The notes under the pieces are model-generated. The model was not told the origin of the DNA. It saw only the letters and a list, made by a program, of their open reading frames with translations, and made no database searches. DNA of 64,000 bases from Acidobacteriota bacterium (lineage in GTDB: Bacteria > Acidobacteriota > Vicinamibacteria > Vicinamibacterales > JAKQTR01), in contig JAPKZQ010000040.1 in the NCBI GenBank assembly GCA_026393675.1, forward strand, positions 1-64,000, written 5' to 3'. Numbering within the stretch: the first letter of the stretch is position 1; every line of letters starts with the position of its first letter. Of this stretch, positions 55,468-64,000 are shown piece after piece. A program made the translations under genes and the position numbers.

Positions 55468-56769
55468 TTAGCGGCCGATGCTGAAGTACTGGAAGCCATG
55501 CGTCCGCATCACCTCGCGGGTATAGATGTTGCGGCCATCGAAGATGAGCGGCGTCTTCATCGCCTTGCGCATCTTCGCGAAGTCCGGTTCTCGGAACTCG
55601 TTCCACTCGGTCACCAGCGCCATGGCGTCGGCGCCCTCGAGCGCCTTGTAGCTGGTCGGTGCCAGCACGATCCTGGTCCCGAACAGCTGCTTCGCGACTG
55701 GCATCGCCTCGGGGTCGAACGCCTGGACCTTCGCTCCCGCCGCCAGGAGGCGTTCGATGAGCACAACCGCCGGGGCCTCGCGCATGTCGTCAGTGCGGGG
55801 CTTGAACGACAGCCCCCAGACCGCAATCGTCTTCCCTTTCAACGACCCAAGATGCTTCTCCATCTTGGAGGCCAGGACCGATTTCTGCGACTGATTGACG
55901 GCATCGACGGCTTTGACAATGCGGAAGTCGTAGCCCTTGTCGGCCGTAAACTTGATGATCGCCTTGACGTCCTTCGGGAAGCAGCTCCCGCCGTAGCCCG
56001 TGCCTGGGAACAGGAACGACGGGCCAATCCGGTGGTCTGAGCCGACCGCGCGTCGAACCTGGTCGACGTCGGCGCCGAACAACTCACAGATGTTCGCGAT
56101 TTCGTTCATGAACGAGATCTTCGTCGCCAGCAGCGCATTTGCCGCGTACTTGCAGAGTTCCGCGCTGGCGCAGTCCATCACCATGATGGGCGCGCCGGTG
56201 CGCGTAAACGGGCTGTACAGGTTTCGCATGACCTCGGCGGCCTTTTCGTCCTCGGCGCCAATCACGACGCGGTCGGGCTTGAAGAAATCGTCAACTGCGG
56301 CGCCCTGCTTCAGGAACTCGGGGTTGCTGACCACACTGAACGGATACGTGGTCTCGCGCCGGATGATCTCCCGCACCCGGCTGGCCGTGCCAACAGGAAC
56401 CGTGCTCTTGTCGACGATCACCTTGTAACCGTTCATCGCCTTCGCGATTTCGCGGGCGACACCGAGCACCTGCTGGAGGTCGGCCGAGCCGTCCTCACCT
56501 TGCGGGGTGCCGACCGCAATGAAGATGACCGACGCCGATCGCACCGCTTTGGGCAACTGGGTCGTAAACGTCAGGCGCTTGTCCGCGACGTTCCGCTTGA
56601 CGACCTCTTCGAGCCCAGGCTCGAAAATGGGCATCTTCCCCTTCCGGAGCAGCCTGATCTTCGCCTCGTCCTTGTCGACGCATACGACATCATTTCCGGT
56701 TTCCGCAAAACACGCCCCGGCGACCAACCCGACGTAACCTGCACCTACGACAGCCAGTTTCATGCGCAC
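55468..56769 (-). CDS. ugd: UDP-glucose 6-dehydrogenase
   Basis: A 433-residue enzyme oxidising UDP-glucose to UDP-glucuronate with two NAD. The Rossmann motif GAGYVGLVAGACFAETG (about 8-24), STVPVGTASRV, and the catalytic GTGYGGSCFPKDVKA with the nucleophilic cysteine are all intact. GGAGG lies 8 bases before the ATG. UDP-glucuronate is the substrate expected for the epimerase/decarboxylase starting at 63845. Confidence 0.96.
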   Translation of the reverse strand: MRMKLAVVGAGYVGLVAGACFAETGNDVVCVDKDEAKIRLLRKGKMPIFEPGLEEVVKRNVADKRLTFTTQLPKAVRSASVIFIAVGTPQGEDGSADLQQVLGVAREIAKAMNGYKVIVDKSTVPVGTASRVREIIRRETTYPFSVVSNPEFLKQGAAVDDFFKPDRVVIGAEDEKAAEVMRNLYSPFTRTGAPIMVMDCASAELCKYAANALLATKISFMNEIANICELFGADVDQVRRAVGSDHRIGPSFLFPGTGYGGSCFPKDVKAIIKFTADKGYDFRIVKAVDAVNQSQKSVLASKMEKHLGSLKGKTIAVWGLSFKPRTDDMREAPAVVLIERLLAAGAKVQAFDPEAMPVAKQLFGTRIVLAPTSYKALEGADAMALVTEWNEFREPDFAKMRKAMKTPLIFDGRNIYTREVMRTHGFQYFSIGR

Positions 56770-56822
56770 TTCCTCCGCCGCCGGCGCCAGATCGATCGGA
56801 TGCCGGAATGTAGAAACGTCTG

Positions 56823-56851
56823 AAAGTACTATAGGCAGTACTAGCTGTCAA
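56823..56851 (-). promoter_or_regulatory. Promoter of the ugd-galE-msbA run
   Basis: On the minus strand, TTGACA (56846-56851), a 17-bp spacer and TACTTT (56823-56828). Transcription would start about 45 bases before the ugd ATG. It lies in the divergent gap with the exopolysaccharide operon. Confidence 0.75.
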
Positions 56852-56949
56852 GGCATTGTAAATCAACAGGTTGCAGCCGATTTGGTCTCCGGCCAACGCA
56901 GACGTTCCCGTGGCAGGGCGCAATCGGGATACCATACACAACGGCAAGG

Positions 56950-58116
56950 ATGCGCCTCTTTCTTGACTATCGACCGGCGTTGAAGGAACCGACGGGCGTG
57001 GGAGCGTGGATCCACGAACTGGTCCGGGCCCTCCTGGCACTCAAGGCTTCTGGCGAACCCAGGGCAGAAGGCTTGGAAATAGCCCTGTTTTCGAGTTCTT
57101 TGCGCGATCGGCTTGCCGGGTCGGCCGTCGGGGAGCTGGCTGGCGTGACGCCGGTTGACTGTCGCCTCCCCGTCCGCGCGCTCAATCTGGCGTGGTATCG
57201 GCTTGGTTGGCCGCCCGTGGAATGGCTCGCCAGGGGCCCATTCGATATCGTCCACGCCACCACCCCGGTGCTGCTGCCGGCACGGTCGGGACTCCGGGTG
57301 TCGACCATCTACGACCTTGATTTCCTCCACCACCCTGACCGCGCGTGGGGCGAAATGCAGCGGGATTTCCCGCGCCTGGTCGGCGACCACTCCCGCAGGG
57401 CAGATCTGGTCGTGACCATCTCGAATCACTCCGCACGTGGTATCAGTCGAGAACTGGGCGTTTCCGACGACAGGATCGCTGTTTGTCGGCCCGGCGTTCC
57501 CCGGTGGATCACGTCTCAGGCCACGGTTCAACCGCCGAGATCCGGGGGATACATCCTTTTTGTTGGCACGCTCGAGCCGAGAAAGAACATCGCCGGTCTG
57601 CTCGACGCCTACGAGCGACTGCTGTCGCGTTGGCCTGACGCCCCTCACCTCATTTTGGCCGGGCGCCAAACGCCGGCTGCCCAGCCCTGGATTGAGCGCG
57701 CAAAAGGATCTGCCTTCAAGGGACAGGTCGACATTCGTGGATACATCTCGGACGCCGACCGGGCCGCCACGTACCTCGGGGCCGCGGTGGTTGTCCTGCC
57801 TTCGTTTGAGGAGGGATTCGGACTTCCGGCCCTCGAGGCGATGGCCCTCGGCATCCCGGTTGTCGTGTCGAATCGAGGGGCCCTCCCTGAGGTGGTCGGT
57901 CACGCCGGCCTCCAAGTTGATCCAGCGGATGCCGACGGCATCGCTGACGCGCTCTACCGCTTGCTTAGGGAGCCGGGACTCCACCGAACGTGTCGAGACG
58001 CCGGCCTGGCGAGAGCTAGGGAGTTCAACTGGAGCGACTCGGCGCTCCTTCTCCTGCAGCACTATCTGGCGGCGATGGCTCGGCAACCTCAGGCGGCGCG
58101 CCAAGGGAAGCGTTGA
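56950..58116 (+). CDS. Glycosyltransferase family 4
   Basis: A 388-residue GT-B enzyme. It begins MRLFLDYRPALKEPTGVGAW, whose GVG turn is typical. The donor domain has FVGTLEPRKNIAGLLDAYE and the E-x7-E of EEGFGLPALEAMALG, followed by VSNRGALPEVVGHAG. First gene of the plus-strand exopolysaccharide operon; the next gene starts at its stop codon. Sugar specificity unknown. Confidence 0.9.
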   Translation: MRLFLDYRPALKEPTGVGAWIHELVRALLALKASGEPRAEGLEIALFSSSLRDRLAGSAVGELAGVTPVDCRLPVRALNLAWYRLGWPPVEWLARGPFDIVHATTPVLLPARSGLRVSTIYDLDFLHHPDRAWGEMQRDFPRLVGDHSRRADLVVTISNHSARGISRELGVSDDRIAVCRPGVPRWITSQATVQPPRSGGYILFVGTLEPRKNIAGLLDAYERLLSRWPDAPHLILAGRQTPAAQPWIERAKGSAFKGQVDIRGYISDADRAATYLGAAVVVLPSFEEGFGLPALEAMALGIPVVVSNRGALPEVVGHAGLQVDPADADGIADALYRLLREPGLHRTCRDAGLARAREFNWSDSALLLLQHYLAAMARQPQAARQGKR

Positions 58117-59249
58117 TGATGCGGATTGGCGTCGATGTTCGCGAACTGCTGGGTCGCCCGACCGGCGTGGGCCGGTACGTCCTGCACCTGCTGGTCGAAT
58201 GGGCAACCGCGGCCAGGAAGGGCGCATTTCCCCACCAGATTGTGCTGTATTCTCCAGCGGAGTGCCCGCCCGAGACCGCAGCCGCGTTCGACGCCCTGGC
58301 ACCCGAGCGTCGGATTGTGCCCGGGTCACCCGGCACGTGGTGGGAGCAGGTGCAGCTCCCGCCCGTCGCGTCGCGGGACCGCCTCAACGTCTTCTTCGCG
58401 CCGGCGTACACCGCACCGCTGAGGATCACCTGTCCGGTCGTCCAGACGATTCACGACCTGTCGTTTCTCGCGCATCCCGAGTGGTTCTCTCTCCGCGAAC
58501 GGCTCCGGCGGGCGTGGCTCACCCGATCCTCAGCCCGGCGCGCACGGATTGTCCTGACAGATTCCCGCTTTTCCGCGGGCGAAATCCGCGGCCGGCTCGG
58601 CATTCCTGATGACAGGATTCGCGTGATCCCGCTCGGCCTCACCACACCCGGACAGTCAACCACTCCCGGAGTGATTGTTCCGTCGGCATGGCCGACATTC
58701 GGCGAGCGCCGACCCATCGTGCTGTATGTGGGGTCGGTATTCAACCGGCGGCGTGTGCCCGACTTGATCCGCGCCTTTGCGCACGTCGCGGCTCGCGTCC
58801 CGGACGCACGTCTCGAGATCGTCGGCGAGAACCGCACACATCCGACTCAAGACCTTGCCGCACTCTGTCGTACGCTGAATATCGCGGACCGCGTCGTCGT
58901 CCGGGCCTATGTCAGCGACGACGAACTGGTGGGCCTGTACCGCTCGGCTCGTGTGTTCGCCTTCCTCTCGGAATACGAGGGATTCGGGCTGACGCCGCTC
59001 GAAGCGCTCAGCTGTGGGATTCCCGTCGTCGTGCTCGATACTCCCGTCGCGCGCGAGACGTGCGGCGCCGCCGCCTGCTACGTCGGACCGGGCGACACGG
59101 AAGAGGTGGCGACACACCTGACGAGGCTCCTGTCCGACGAGCGGGCGCACCGCGAGGCGCTCGCACCAGCGGCCGAACTGCTCGCGCGATACAGTTGGCC
59201 TGATGCGGCTCGAGCCACTCTCGACGCGCTCGAGGCCGCCGCGCGCTAA
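58116..59249 (+). CDS. Glycosyltransferase family 4
   Basis: A GT-B enzyme of 377 residues, similar in layout to its upstream neighbour: MRIGVDVRELLGRPTGVGRY at the start, VLYVGSVFNRRRVPDLIRAF for the donor domain, and YEGFGLTPLEALSCG with E-x7-E. The ATG at 58116 shares a base with the upstream stop (TGATG); GGGAAG lies five bases before it. A second ATG follows at once and may be the true start. Confidence 0.9.
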   Translation: MMRIGVDVRELLGRPTGVGRYVLHLLVEWATAARKGAFPHQIVLYSPAECPPETAAAFDALAPERRIVPGSPGTWWEQVQLPPVASRDRLNVFFAPAYTAPLRITCPVVQTIHDLSFLAHPEWFSLRERLRRAWLTRSSARRARIVLTDSRFSAGEIRGRLGIPDDRIRVIPLGLTTPGQSTTPGVIVPSAWPTFGERRPIVLYVGSVFNRRRVPDLIRAFAHVAARVPDARLEIVGENRTHPTQDLAALCRTLNIADRVVVRAYVSDDELVGLYRSARVFAFLSEYEGFGLTPLEALSCGIPVVVLDTPVARETCGAAACYVGPGDTEEVATHLTRLLSDERAHREALAPAAELLARYSWPDAARATLDALEAAAR

Positions 59250-59254
59250 TCACC

Positions 59255-60082
59255 ATGGCAGACCTCACCATCATCATCGTGTCGTTCAACACGCGGTCGG
59301 AACTGGAGGCGTGCCTCGGTTCGCTCGTCGAGCATCGACCGCGTACTTCCCACGAGATTCTGGTGATCGACAACGCATCCAGCGACCACACGGCCACGGC
59401 GCTTCGTGAACGCTGGCCTGGAGTCCGCCTGATCGAGCCGGGCCGGAACATCGGGTTCGCGGCCGCCAACAACCTGGGCATCCGCGCCTCGTCCGGCGAG
59501 TTTGTCCTGCTGCTCAACAGCGACACGCTTGTGCGCCCCGGTGCGATCGACACGCTCGTTGACGAGTTGCGGCGCTCAGCCGAGGTGGCCGCCGCCGGGC
59601 CGCGCATCGTCGACGCCGATGGCAGGGCCGAACTGTCGTTTGGCCGCATGATGTCGCCGCTGGTCGAGGCTCGCCAGAAACTGCTGACCCGGCTGCACGA
59701 GCGGGGCGTCGGGTGGGCGAACCGCCGCGTCGAGCGTCTCACGCGGACTCGACACTATCCCGATTGGGTGAGCGGCGCGTGCCTCATGGTTCGCCGAGAC
59801 GACGCTGTCGCGGCGGGCCTGCTGGACGAGCGATATTTCCTCTACGGGGAGGACGTCGATTTTTGTGCCGCGCTGCGGGCCTTGGGCAAACGAGTGCTCT
59901 TCGTCCCTGACGCGGAAATCGTTCACCTCCGGGGCCGCGCCCGGGCCACCAGGCCGATTGCCTCAGAGCTGGCCTATCGCAGAGCGCATCTGGCGTTCTA
60001 TGCGAAGCACCATCCGCTGTGGCTTCCGTGGCTTACGCTCTACCTGCGTGTCCGCGGCACACTTCCCCCCGAGGGGACATGA
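59255..60082 (+). CDS. Family 2 glycosyltransferase (rhamnosyltransferase-like)
   Basis: A 275-residue GT2. It has LTIIIVSFNTRSELEACLGS, VIDNASSDHTA, the metal site LLLNSDTLV, and WVSGACLMVRRDDAVAAGLLDE with GEDVDFCAALRALG. This is the WbbL-like group that adds rhamnose and related sugars to lipid-linked acceptors. It starts 5 bp after the preceding GT gene. Confidence 0.9.
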   Translation: MADLTIIIVSFNTRSELEACLGSLVEHRPRTSHEILVIDNASSDHTATALRERWPGVRLIEPGRNIGFAAANNLGIRASSGEFVLLLNSDTLVRPGAIDTLVDELRRSAEVAAAGPRIVDADGRAELSFGRMMSPLVEARQKLLTRLHERGVGWANRRVERLTRTRHYPDWVSGACLMVRRDDAVAAGLLDERYFLYGEDVDFCAALRALGKRVLFVPDAEIVHLRGRARATRPIASELAYRRAHLAFYAKHHPLWLPWLTLYLRVRGTLPPEGT

Positions 60083-60167
60083 TGGCCAGGGTCGCTCGCC
60101 ACCGACCGAGCGGAACTCGCTGCTCGCGCGCTGTGGTATCGTGACAAACCGAAACGAGGCCTGATAC

Positions 60168-61277
60168 GTGCGCATCGCCATTGACGCCCGGAAGTTACAC
60201 GACTTCGGGATTGGCACCTACATCCGCAATCTGCTGAAGCACCTCGCGTCGTTTGACCACGACACCGAGTATGTCGTTGTGTGCCGTCCCCAGGACTGCG
60301 AGACCGTCCGGCAGCTGGCGCCGAACTTCACGCCGATCGCTGAGAAGGCCAAGCCGTATTCGATCCGGGAACAGATCGCGCTGCCGCTCCGGCTTCTGTC
60401 GGCACGCGCCGACCTGTTTCATGCGCCGCACTACGTGCTGCCCCCGCTGGTGCCGTGTCGATCGATCGTGACGATCCACGACTGCATCCACTTGATGTTC
60501 CCGCAGTACCTGCCCAACCGGATGGCCTACCTCTATGCGAGGGCGAGCCTGGCCGCCGCGGCGGCGCGGGCGGCCCGGATCCTTACGGTGTCCGAGACGT
60601 CGAAATCGGACATCCTTCGGTATTGCAATGTGCCGGCTGACCGGATCATCGTCATCCCCAACGCGATTGATCATCGGCTCACGACACCGCCCCTGGAGGA
60701 AGACATTCAGCGGACCCGGGAGCGATATCAACTGGACGGCCCCTTCGCGCTGTATGTGGGCAACATCAAACCGCACAAGAACCTGGAACGGCTGATCGAA
60801 GCGTTTCATCTCGTGCGTCGGGAGGGATTCGAGCAGCTGAAACTGCTCATCATCGGGGATCAGATCTCCAAGTTCCCCAGGCTCCGTCGCGCGGTCGACC
60901 GCTACAAACTGCACAAGCACGTCCGTTTTCTCGGGTTTGTTGGTGACGACACCCTGGCGGCGTTGTACAGGCTGGCAACAGTGTTCGTGTTCCCGTCGCT
61001 GTATGAGGGTTTCGGTCTGCCTCCCCTGGAGGCGATGGCGAGCGGCACGCCCGTGGTCACCTCAAACGTGTCGTCGTTGCCCGAGGTGGTCGGCGATGCC
61101 GCGGTCCTGGTCGATCCCTACAGTGCCAAGTCGATTGCCGACGGCATCCAGCGGGTGCTCGTGGATCCGGACTTGAGAGAGACGCTCAGAATCCGTGGGC
61201 TTGCGCGCGCCCGGACCTTCTCCTGGGAGGCGTCGGTCCGGCGAACCCTGGACGTCTACAGGGAAGTGATCGGGTGA
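60168..61277 (+). CDS. Glycosyltransferase family 4
   Basis: A 369-residue GT-B enzyme. [20 protein letters not shown] at the start, [20 protein letters not shown] for the donor domain, and [15 protein letters not shown] with E-x7-E. It is related to mannosyltransferase-like members. GTG start at 60168; an 85-bp gap precedes it with no obvious terminator. Confidence 0.9.
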   Translation: MRIAIDARKLHDFGIGTYIRNLLKHLASFDHDTEYVVVCRPQDCETVRQLAPNFTPIAEKAKPYSIREQIALPLRLLSARADLFHAPHYVLPPLVPCRSIVTIHDCIHLMFPQYLPNRMAYLYARASLAAAAARAARILTVSETSKSDILRYCNVPADRIIVIPNAIDHRLTTPPLEEDIQRTRERYQLDGPFALYVGNIKPHKNLERLIEAFHLVRREGFEQLKLLIIGDQISKFPRLRRAVDRYKLHKHVRFLGFVGDDTLAALYRLATVFVFPSLYEGFGLPPLEAMASGTPVVTSNVSSLPEVVGDAAVLVDPYSAKSIADGIQRVLVDPDLRETLRIRGLARARTFSWEASVRRTLDVYREVIG

Positions 61278-61290
61278 GCCCGGAGCGATC

Positions 61291-62388
61291 ATGAAAATCG
61301 CGCTGGTTCACGACTGGCTCACCGGCATGCGGGGTGGGGAGAAGGTCCTGGAGGTGCTCTGCGATCTGTACCCCACCGCCGATGTGTTCACGCTGCTGCA
61401 CGTGCCGGGCTCGGTGTCGCCGGGCATTGAACGGCACAGCATTCACACGTCCGTCGTTCAGCGACTTCCGCACAGCGGGACGGGATACCGGCGGTATCTT
61501 CCCCTCTTCCCTTTCGCGATCGAGCAGTTCAACCTGGATCGATACGACGTGGTCATTAGTTCCAGTCACTGCGCGGCGAAAGCGGTGGTGGTCCCTGGAC
61601 GGGCGCGCCATATCTGCTACTGCCATTCACCCATGCGCTACGCCTGGGATCAGTTCGATGCCTACTTCGGCCCGGCGCACGTAGGTCGGATACGCAGCCG
61701 CTGGATCTATCGACCGATGCTGGCATGGCTCGCCAGGTGGGACGCTGCCACCGCGCCGCGTGTCCACCGATTTGTCGCCAACTCCCAATTCGTCGCCGAT
61801 CGGGTGGCCCGATACTATAATCGACAGGCTTCGGTGGTGTATCCACCCGTCGACACGGACTTCTTTCGGCCCGACGGGAGCGCACCGGGGCGTTCGGCGC
61901 TGGTGGTTTCGGCCCTGGTGCCCTACAAACGGATTGATCTGGCGATTGCCGCGTGTGTGCACGCCGGGATTCCTCTTCGGATTGTAGGTACCGGCCCCGA
62001 ACTCGAGCGGCTGCGGAAGATGGCTGGACCAACCGTGTCGTTTCTCGGATGGTTGGACGACAGCCAGATTCGCGATGAATACATCCGGGCGGGCGTCGCG
62101 CTGTTGCCCGGCATCGAAGACTTTGGCATCGTGCCGCTCGAGGCGCAGGCGTGCGGCAGGCCGGTGGTCGCGAACAATCAAGGTGGCGCCACCGAGACGG
62201 TCGTCGACGGCGTCACGGGCATACTGGTCGGCGAGGTTGGCGCCGAGGCGTTTGGGAAGGCCATTCGGACGACGCTCGATGCCAGGTTTGATGCCGGAGC
62301 GATTCGAATCCATGCCGAACAGTTCGGCCGGGCGCGTTTTGAGGCAGAGATGCGGGCGTGCGTGCATGGGGTACTGACCGCGTTGTAA
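61291..62388 (+). CDS. Glycosyltransferase family 4 (WbaZ-like)
   Basis: A 365-residue GT-B enzyme with the opening KIALVHDWLTGMRGGEKVLE and ICYCHSPMRYAWDQFDAYFG, features of the WbaZ/WbdA-like mannosyl- and related transferases. The donor domain is VVSALVPYKRIDLAIAAC and IEDFGIVPLEAQACG with E-x7-E. It starts 13 bp after the previous gene and the phosphotransferase starts 2 bp after its stop. Confidence 0.9.
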   Translation: MKIALVHDWLTGMRGGEKVLEVLCDLYPTADVFTLLHVPGSVSPGIERHSIHTSVVQRLPHSGTGYRRYLPLFPFAIEQFNLDRYDVVISSSHCAAKAVVVPGRARHICYCHSPMRYAWDQFDAYFGPAHVGRIRSRWIYRPMLAWLARWDAATAPRVHRFVANSQFVADRVARYYNRQASVVYPPVDTDFFRPDGSAPGRSALVVSALVPYKRIDLAIAACVHAGIPLRIVGTGPELERLRKMAGPTVSFLGWLDDSQIRDEYIRAGVALLPGIEDFGIVPLEAQACGRPVVANNQGGATETVVDGVTGILVGEVGAEAFGKAIRTTLDARFDAGAIRIHAEQFGRARFEAEMRACVHGVLTAL

Positions 62389-62390
62389 TT

Positions 62391-63839
62391 ATGGTCAAAC
62401 GGTACAAGCGAACGCTCGCCGCCTTCTACGTGGCGACCGACGCGGTGCTCGGCGTGATGGCGTTTGTCGGGGCCTATCTGGTCCGCTTCGACACCCAGCT
62501 GTTTCAGGTCACCAAGGGCTACCCTCCTTTCTGGCAGTATGCGGCCGTCCTGCCGTTTGTGGGGCTGCTGGTTCCCGTTGCGTTCTACTTCCAGGGACTC
62601 TATAGCGTTCGACGCAACCGGTCGCGGGTCGACGACTTCTTTGCGGTCTTCATCGGCAGTGTCGTGGCGGTCGTGCTCGGTGTGCTCACGACTCTCTACG
62701 TCGGGGCGTACTACACGCCGGTCGAGTTGAAGGAACGCGGCGTCCTCGAGGTCTCCCAGCTGGTCTGGGGACTGTTCCTGCTGTTCAACGTCACACTCAC
62801 CTTCGCGTCACGCGAGGTCGTCAGGCAGACGCTCGAGCGCCGCTGGCGGGCGGGCATCGGACTCAAACGCATTCTGATTGTTGGAGCGGGCGATCTCGGC
62901 AAATTGGTGGCCGACAAGATCATCCAGCACCAGGAACTCGGCTATCAGATCGTGGGGTTTCTCGACGACCGGGCTGAGCGCGATCACCTGGGCTACCGCG
63001 GCCTGCCGCTGCTCGGGACGACGGCCGAGACGACCGAGATTTGCGCCCGCGAGCGCGTGGATCACATCTACGTCGCGCTCCCGCTGGAGGAGCACCGCCG
63101 GATGATGGAGGTCATCGAAGCGGCCGCCAAGGACCTGATTGACGTCAAGATCGTGCCCGACCTGCTGCAGTTCATCGCGCTCCGGGCACGGATCGAAGAC
63201 CTCGATGGCGTGCCCATCATCAATCTGAACGAGGTGCCGCTGCAGGGGCTGAACGTCTTCGTGAAACGCGCCGTCGATCTGTTCGTGGCGATTGTCTCCC
63301 TGGTCATCCTGGGGATCCCCCTGGCCATCGTCGCGGCCATCATCCGGCTGACCTCGCCCGGTCCCGTGCTGTACCGCCAGGAGCGAATGAGCCTCGACGG
63401 GTCATCCTTCTCGGTGTACAAGTTCCGCTCGATGTACCGCGAAGCCGAGGAAGACACCGGCCCGATCTGGGCGCGCGACGAGGATCCCCGCTGCACGCCG
63501 CTCGGACGTTACCTGCGCCGCTACGATATCGATGAGCTGCCCCAGCTCTTCAACGTGCTGCGAGGCGAGATGTCGCTGGTCGGGCCGCGCCCAGAACGTC
63601 CGTACTTCGTCGAGCAGTTCAAGAACCGGTATCCGCAGTACATGCTGCGCCATAAGGTCAAGTCGGGCATCACCGGGTGGGCGCAGGTCAACGGGTGGCG
63701 GGGAAACACGTCGCTCGAGAAGCGTATCGAATTCGATCTGTATTACATCGAGAACTGGTCGCTGAGTCTTGACGGGAAAATCATGTGGCTCACCCTCGTC
63801 CGGGGGCTGGGGCTGTTTCACGGAACCACTGCCGAGTAG
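62391..63839 (+). CDS. Undecaprenyl-phosphate sugar phosphotransferase (polyisoprenyl-phosphate hexose-1-P transferase)
   Basis: A 482-residue priming enzyme of the WcaJ type: it moves a hexose 1-phosphate from a UDP-sugar onto undecaprenyl phosphate to start a repeat unit. Four N-terminal helices (about 10-130), a Rossmann domain ([18 protein letters not shown]), a fifth helix near 300, then the catalytic bacterial sugar transferase domain: [51 protein letters not shown] and [13 protein letters not shown] 62391 is chosen. Confidence 0.95.
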   Translation: MVKRYKRTLAAFYVATDAVLGVMAFVGAYLVRFDTQLFQVTKGYPPFWQYAAVLPFVGLLVPVAFYFQGLYSVRRNRSRVDDFFAVFIGSVVAVVLGVLTTLYVGAYYTPVELKERGVLEVSQLVWGLFLLFNVTLTFASREVVRQTLERRWRAGIGLKRILIVGAGDLGKLVADKIIQHQELGYQIVGFLDDRAERDHLGYRGLPLLGTTAETTEICARERVDHIYVALPLEEHRRMMEVIEAAAKDLIDVKIVPDLLQFIALRARIEDLDGVPIINLNEVPLQGLNVFVKRAVDLFVAIVSLVILGIPLAIVAAIIRLTSPGPVLYRQERMSLDGSSFSVYKFRSMYREAEEDTGPIWARDEDPRCTPLGRYLRRYDIDELPQLFNVLRGEMSLVGPRPERPYFVEQFKNRYPQYMLRHKVKSGITGWAQVNGWRGNTSLEKRIEFDLYYIENWSLSLDGKIMWLTLVRGLGLFHGTTAE

Positions 63840-63844
63840 TCACC

Positions 63845-64000
63845 ATGTCAAAGCCGCGCGTTGTCATTACCGGAGCCGCCGGGTTCATTGGATCGCACTT
63901 GTCGGAGACGCTGCTCGACCGGGGCTACAGCGTGATTGGCATCGACAATCTGCTGACCGGCGACATGGCCAACCTGACGCACCTCCAGAACCGGGACTTC
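63845..64000 (+). CDS. NAD-dependent epimerase/dehydratase, 5' part (cut by window end)
   Basis: The first 52 residues of a short-chain dehydrogenase-type sugar enzyme. [19 protein letters not shown] is the NAD-binding motif and [15 protein letters not shown] the acidic strand end. The opening is most like UDP-glucuronate decarboxylase or dTDP-glucose dehydratase. The ATG at 63845 lies 5 bp after the phosphotransferase stop. The rest of the gene is outside the window. Confidence 0.8.
   Translation, partial: MSKPRVVITGAAGFIGSHLSETLLDRGYSVIGIDNLLTGDMANLTHLQNRDF

Overview
The window is 64 kb of high-GC bacterial chromosome. The mix of genes fits an uncultured member of the Acidobacteriota, perhaps class Vicinamibacteria: system I cytochrome c maturation with a CxxxY-type CcmE, M28 and M50 peptidases, many GT4/GT2 glycosyltransferases, UPF0104 membrane proteins and a YfhL-type ferredoxin. 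That placement is inference from gene content; no rRNA or other strict taxonomic marker is present.

Layout. 0-6 kb: envelope glycan genes (GT4, UPF0104, polyprenyl-phosphate GT2, DedA-like, GT-C). 6-8 kb: outer-membrane beta-barrel, inositol monophosphatase, RsbW-like kinase. 8.3-10.9 kb: aroA-aroK and a phosphoesterase. 10.9-17.9 kb: a minus-strand cytochrome c maturation operon, transcribed ccmE, ccmF, two uncharacterised membrane proteins, ccmA, ccmB, ccmC, ccmD and a 52-residue membrane protein. 17.9-21.2 kb: maf, a DciA-like gene, 3-hydroxyacyl-CoA dehydrogenase and recA. 21.25 kb: tRNA-Phe.

21.28-32.15 kb is a 10.83-kb integrated element flanked by perfect 45-bp copies of the tRNA-Phe 3' end. 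It carries a tyrosine integrase, AlpA-like regulators, a RepA/DnaB-like ATPase, a strong cluster of TTGTCCG iterons, a possible small-terminase-like gene and two long phage-type proteins. It has no recognisable capsid, portal or large terminase. This resembles the design of a phage satellite, or else a heavily reduced prophage.

32.2-43.7 kb: RRM protein, parvulin lipoprotein, M28 peptidase, ferredoxin, DUF3108 protein, GT2, UPF0104, a B12-binding radical SAM protein, a higA with a broken higB, a methyltransferase, tRNA-Pro and a MerR regulator. 43.7-46.5 kb: der, HU/IHF and a site-2 protease. 46.5-56.8 kb: a long minus-strand run ugd-galE-msbA-yicC-gmk-coaBC-udg-priA. 57-64 kb: a plus-strand exopolysaccharide operon with five glycosyltransferases, an undecaprenyl-phosphate sugar transferase and the start of a nucleotide-sugar epimerase/decarboxylase. 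ugd and galE probably supply its UDP-sugars.

Main non-coding signals: three copies of a ~122-bp dispersed repeat with covarying hairpin stems (136-257, 5941-6064, 18511-18634), REPIN-like inverted pairs, an 80-bp inverted repeat, the iteron cluster, paired integrase arm-type site candidates at both element ends, and several good sigma70 promoters.
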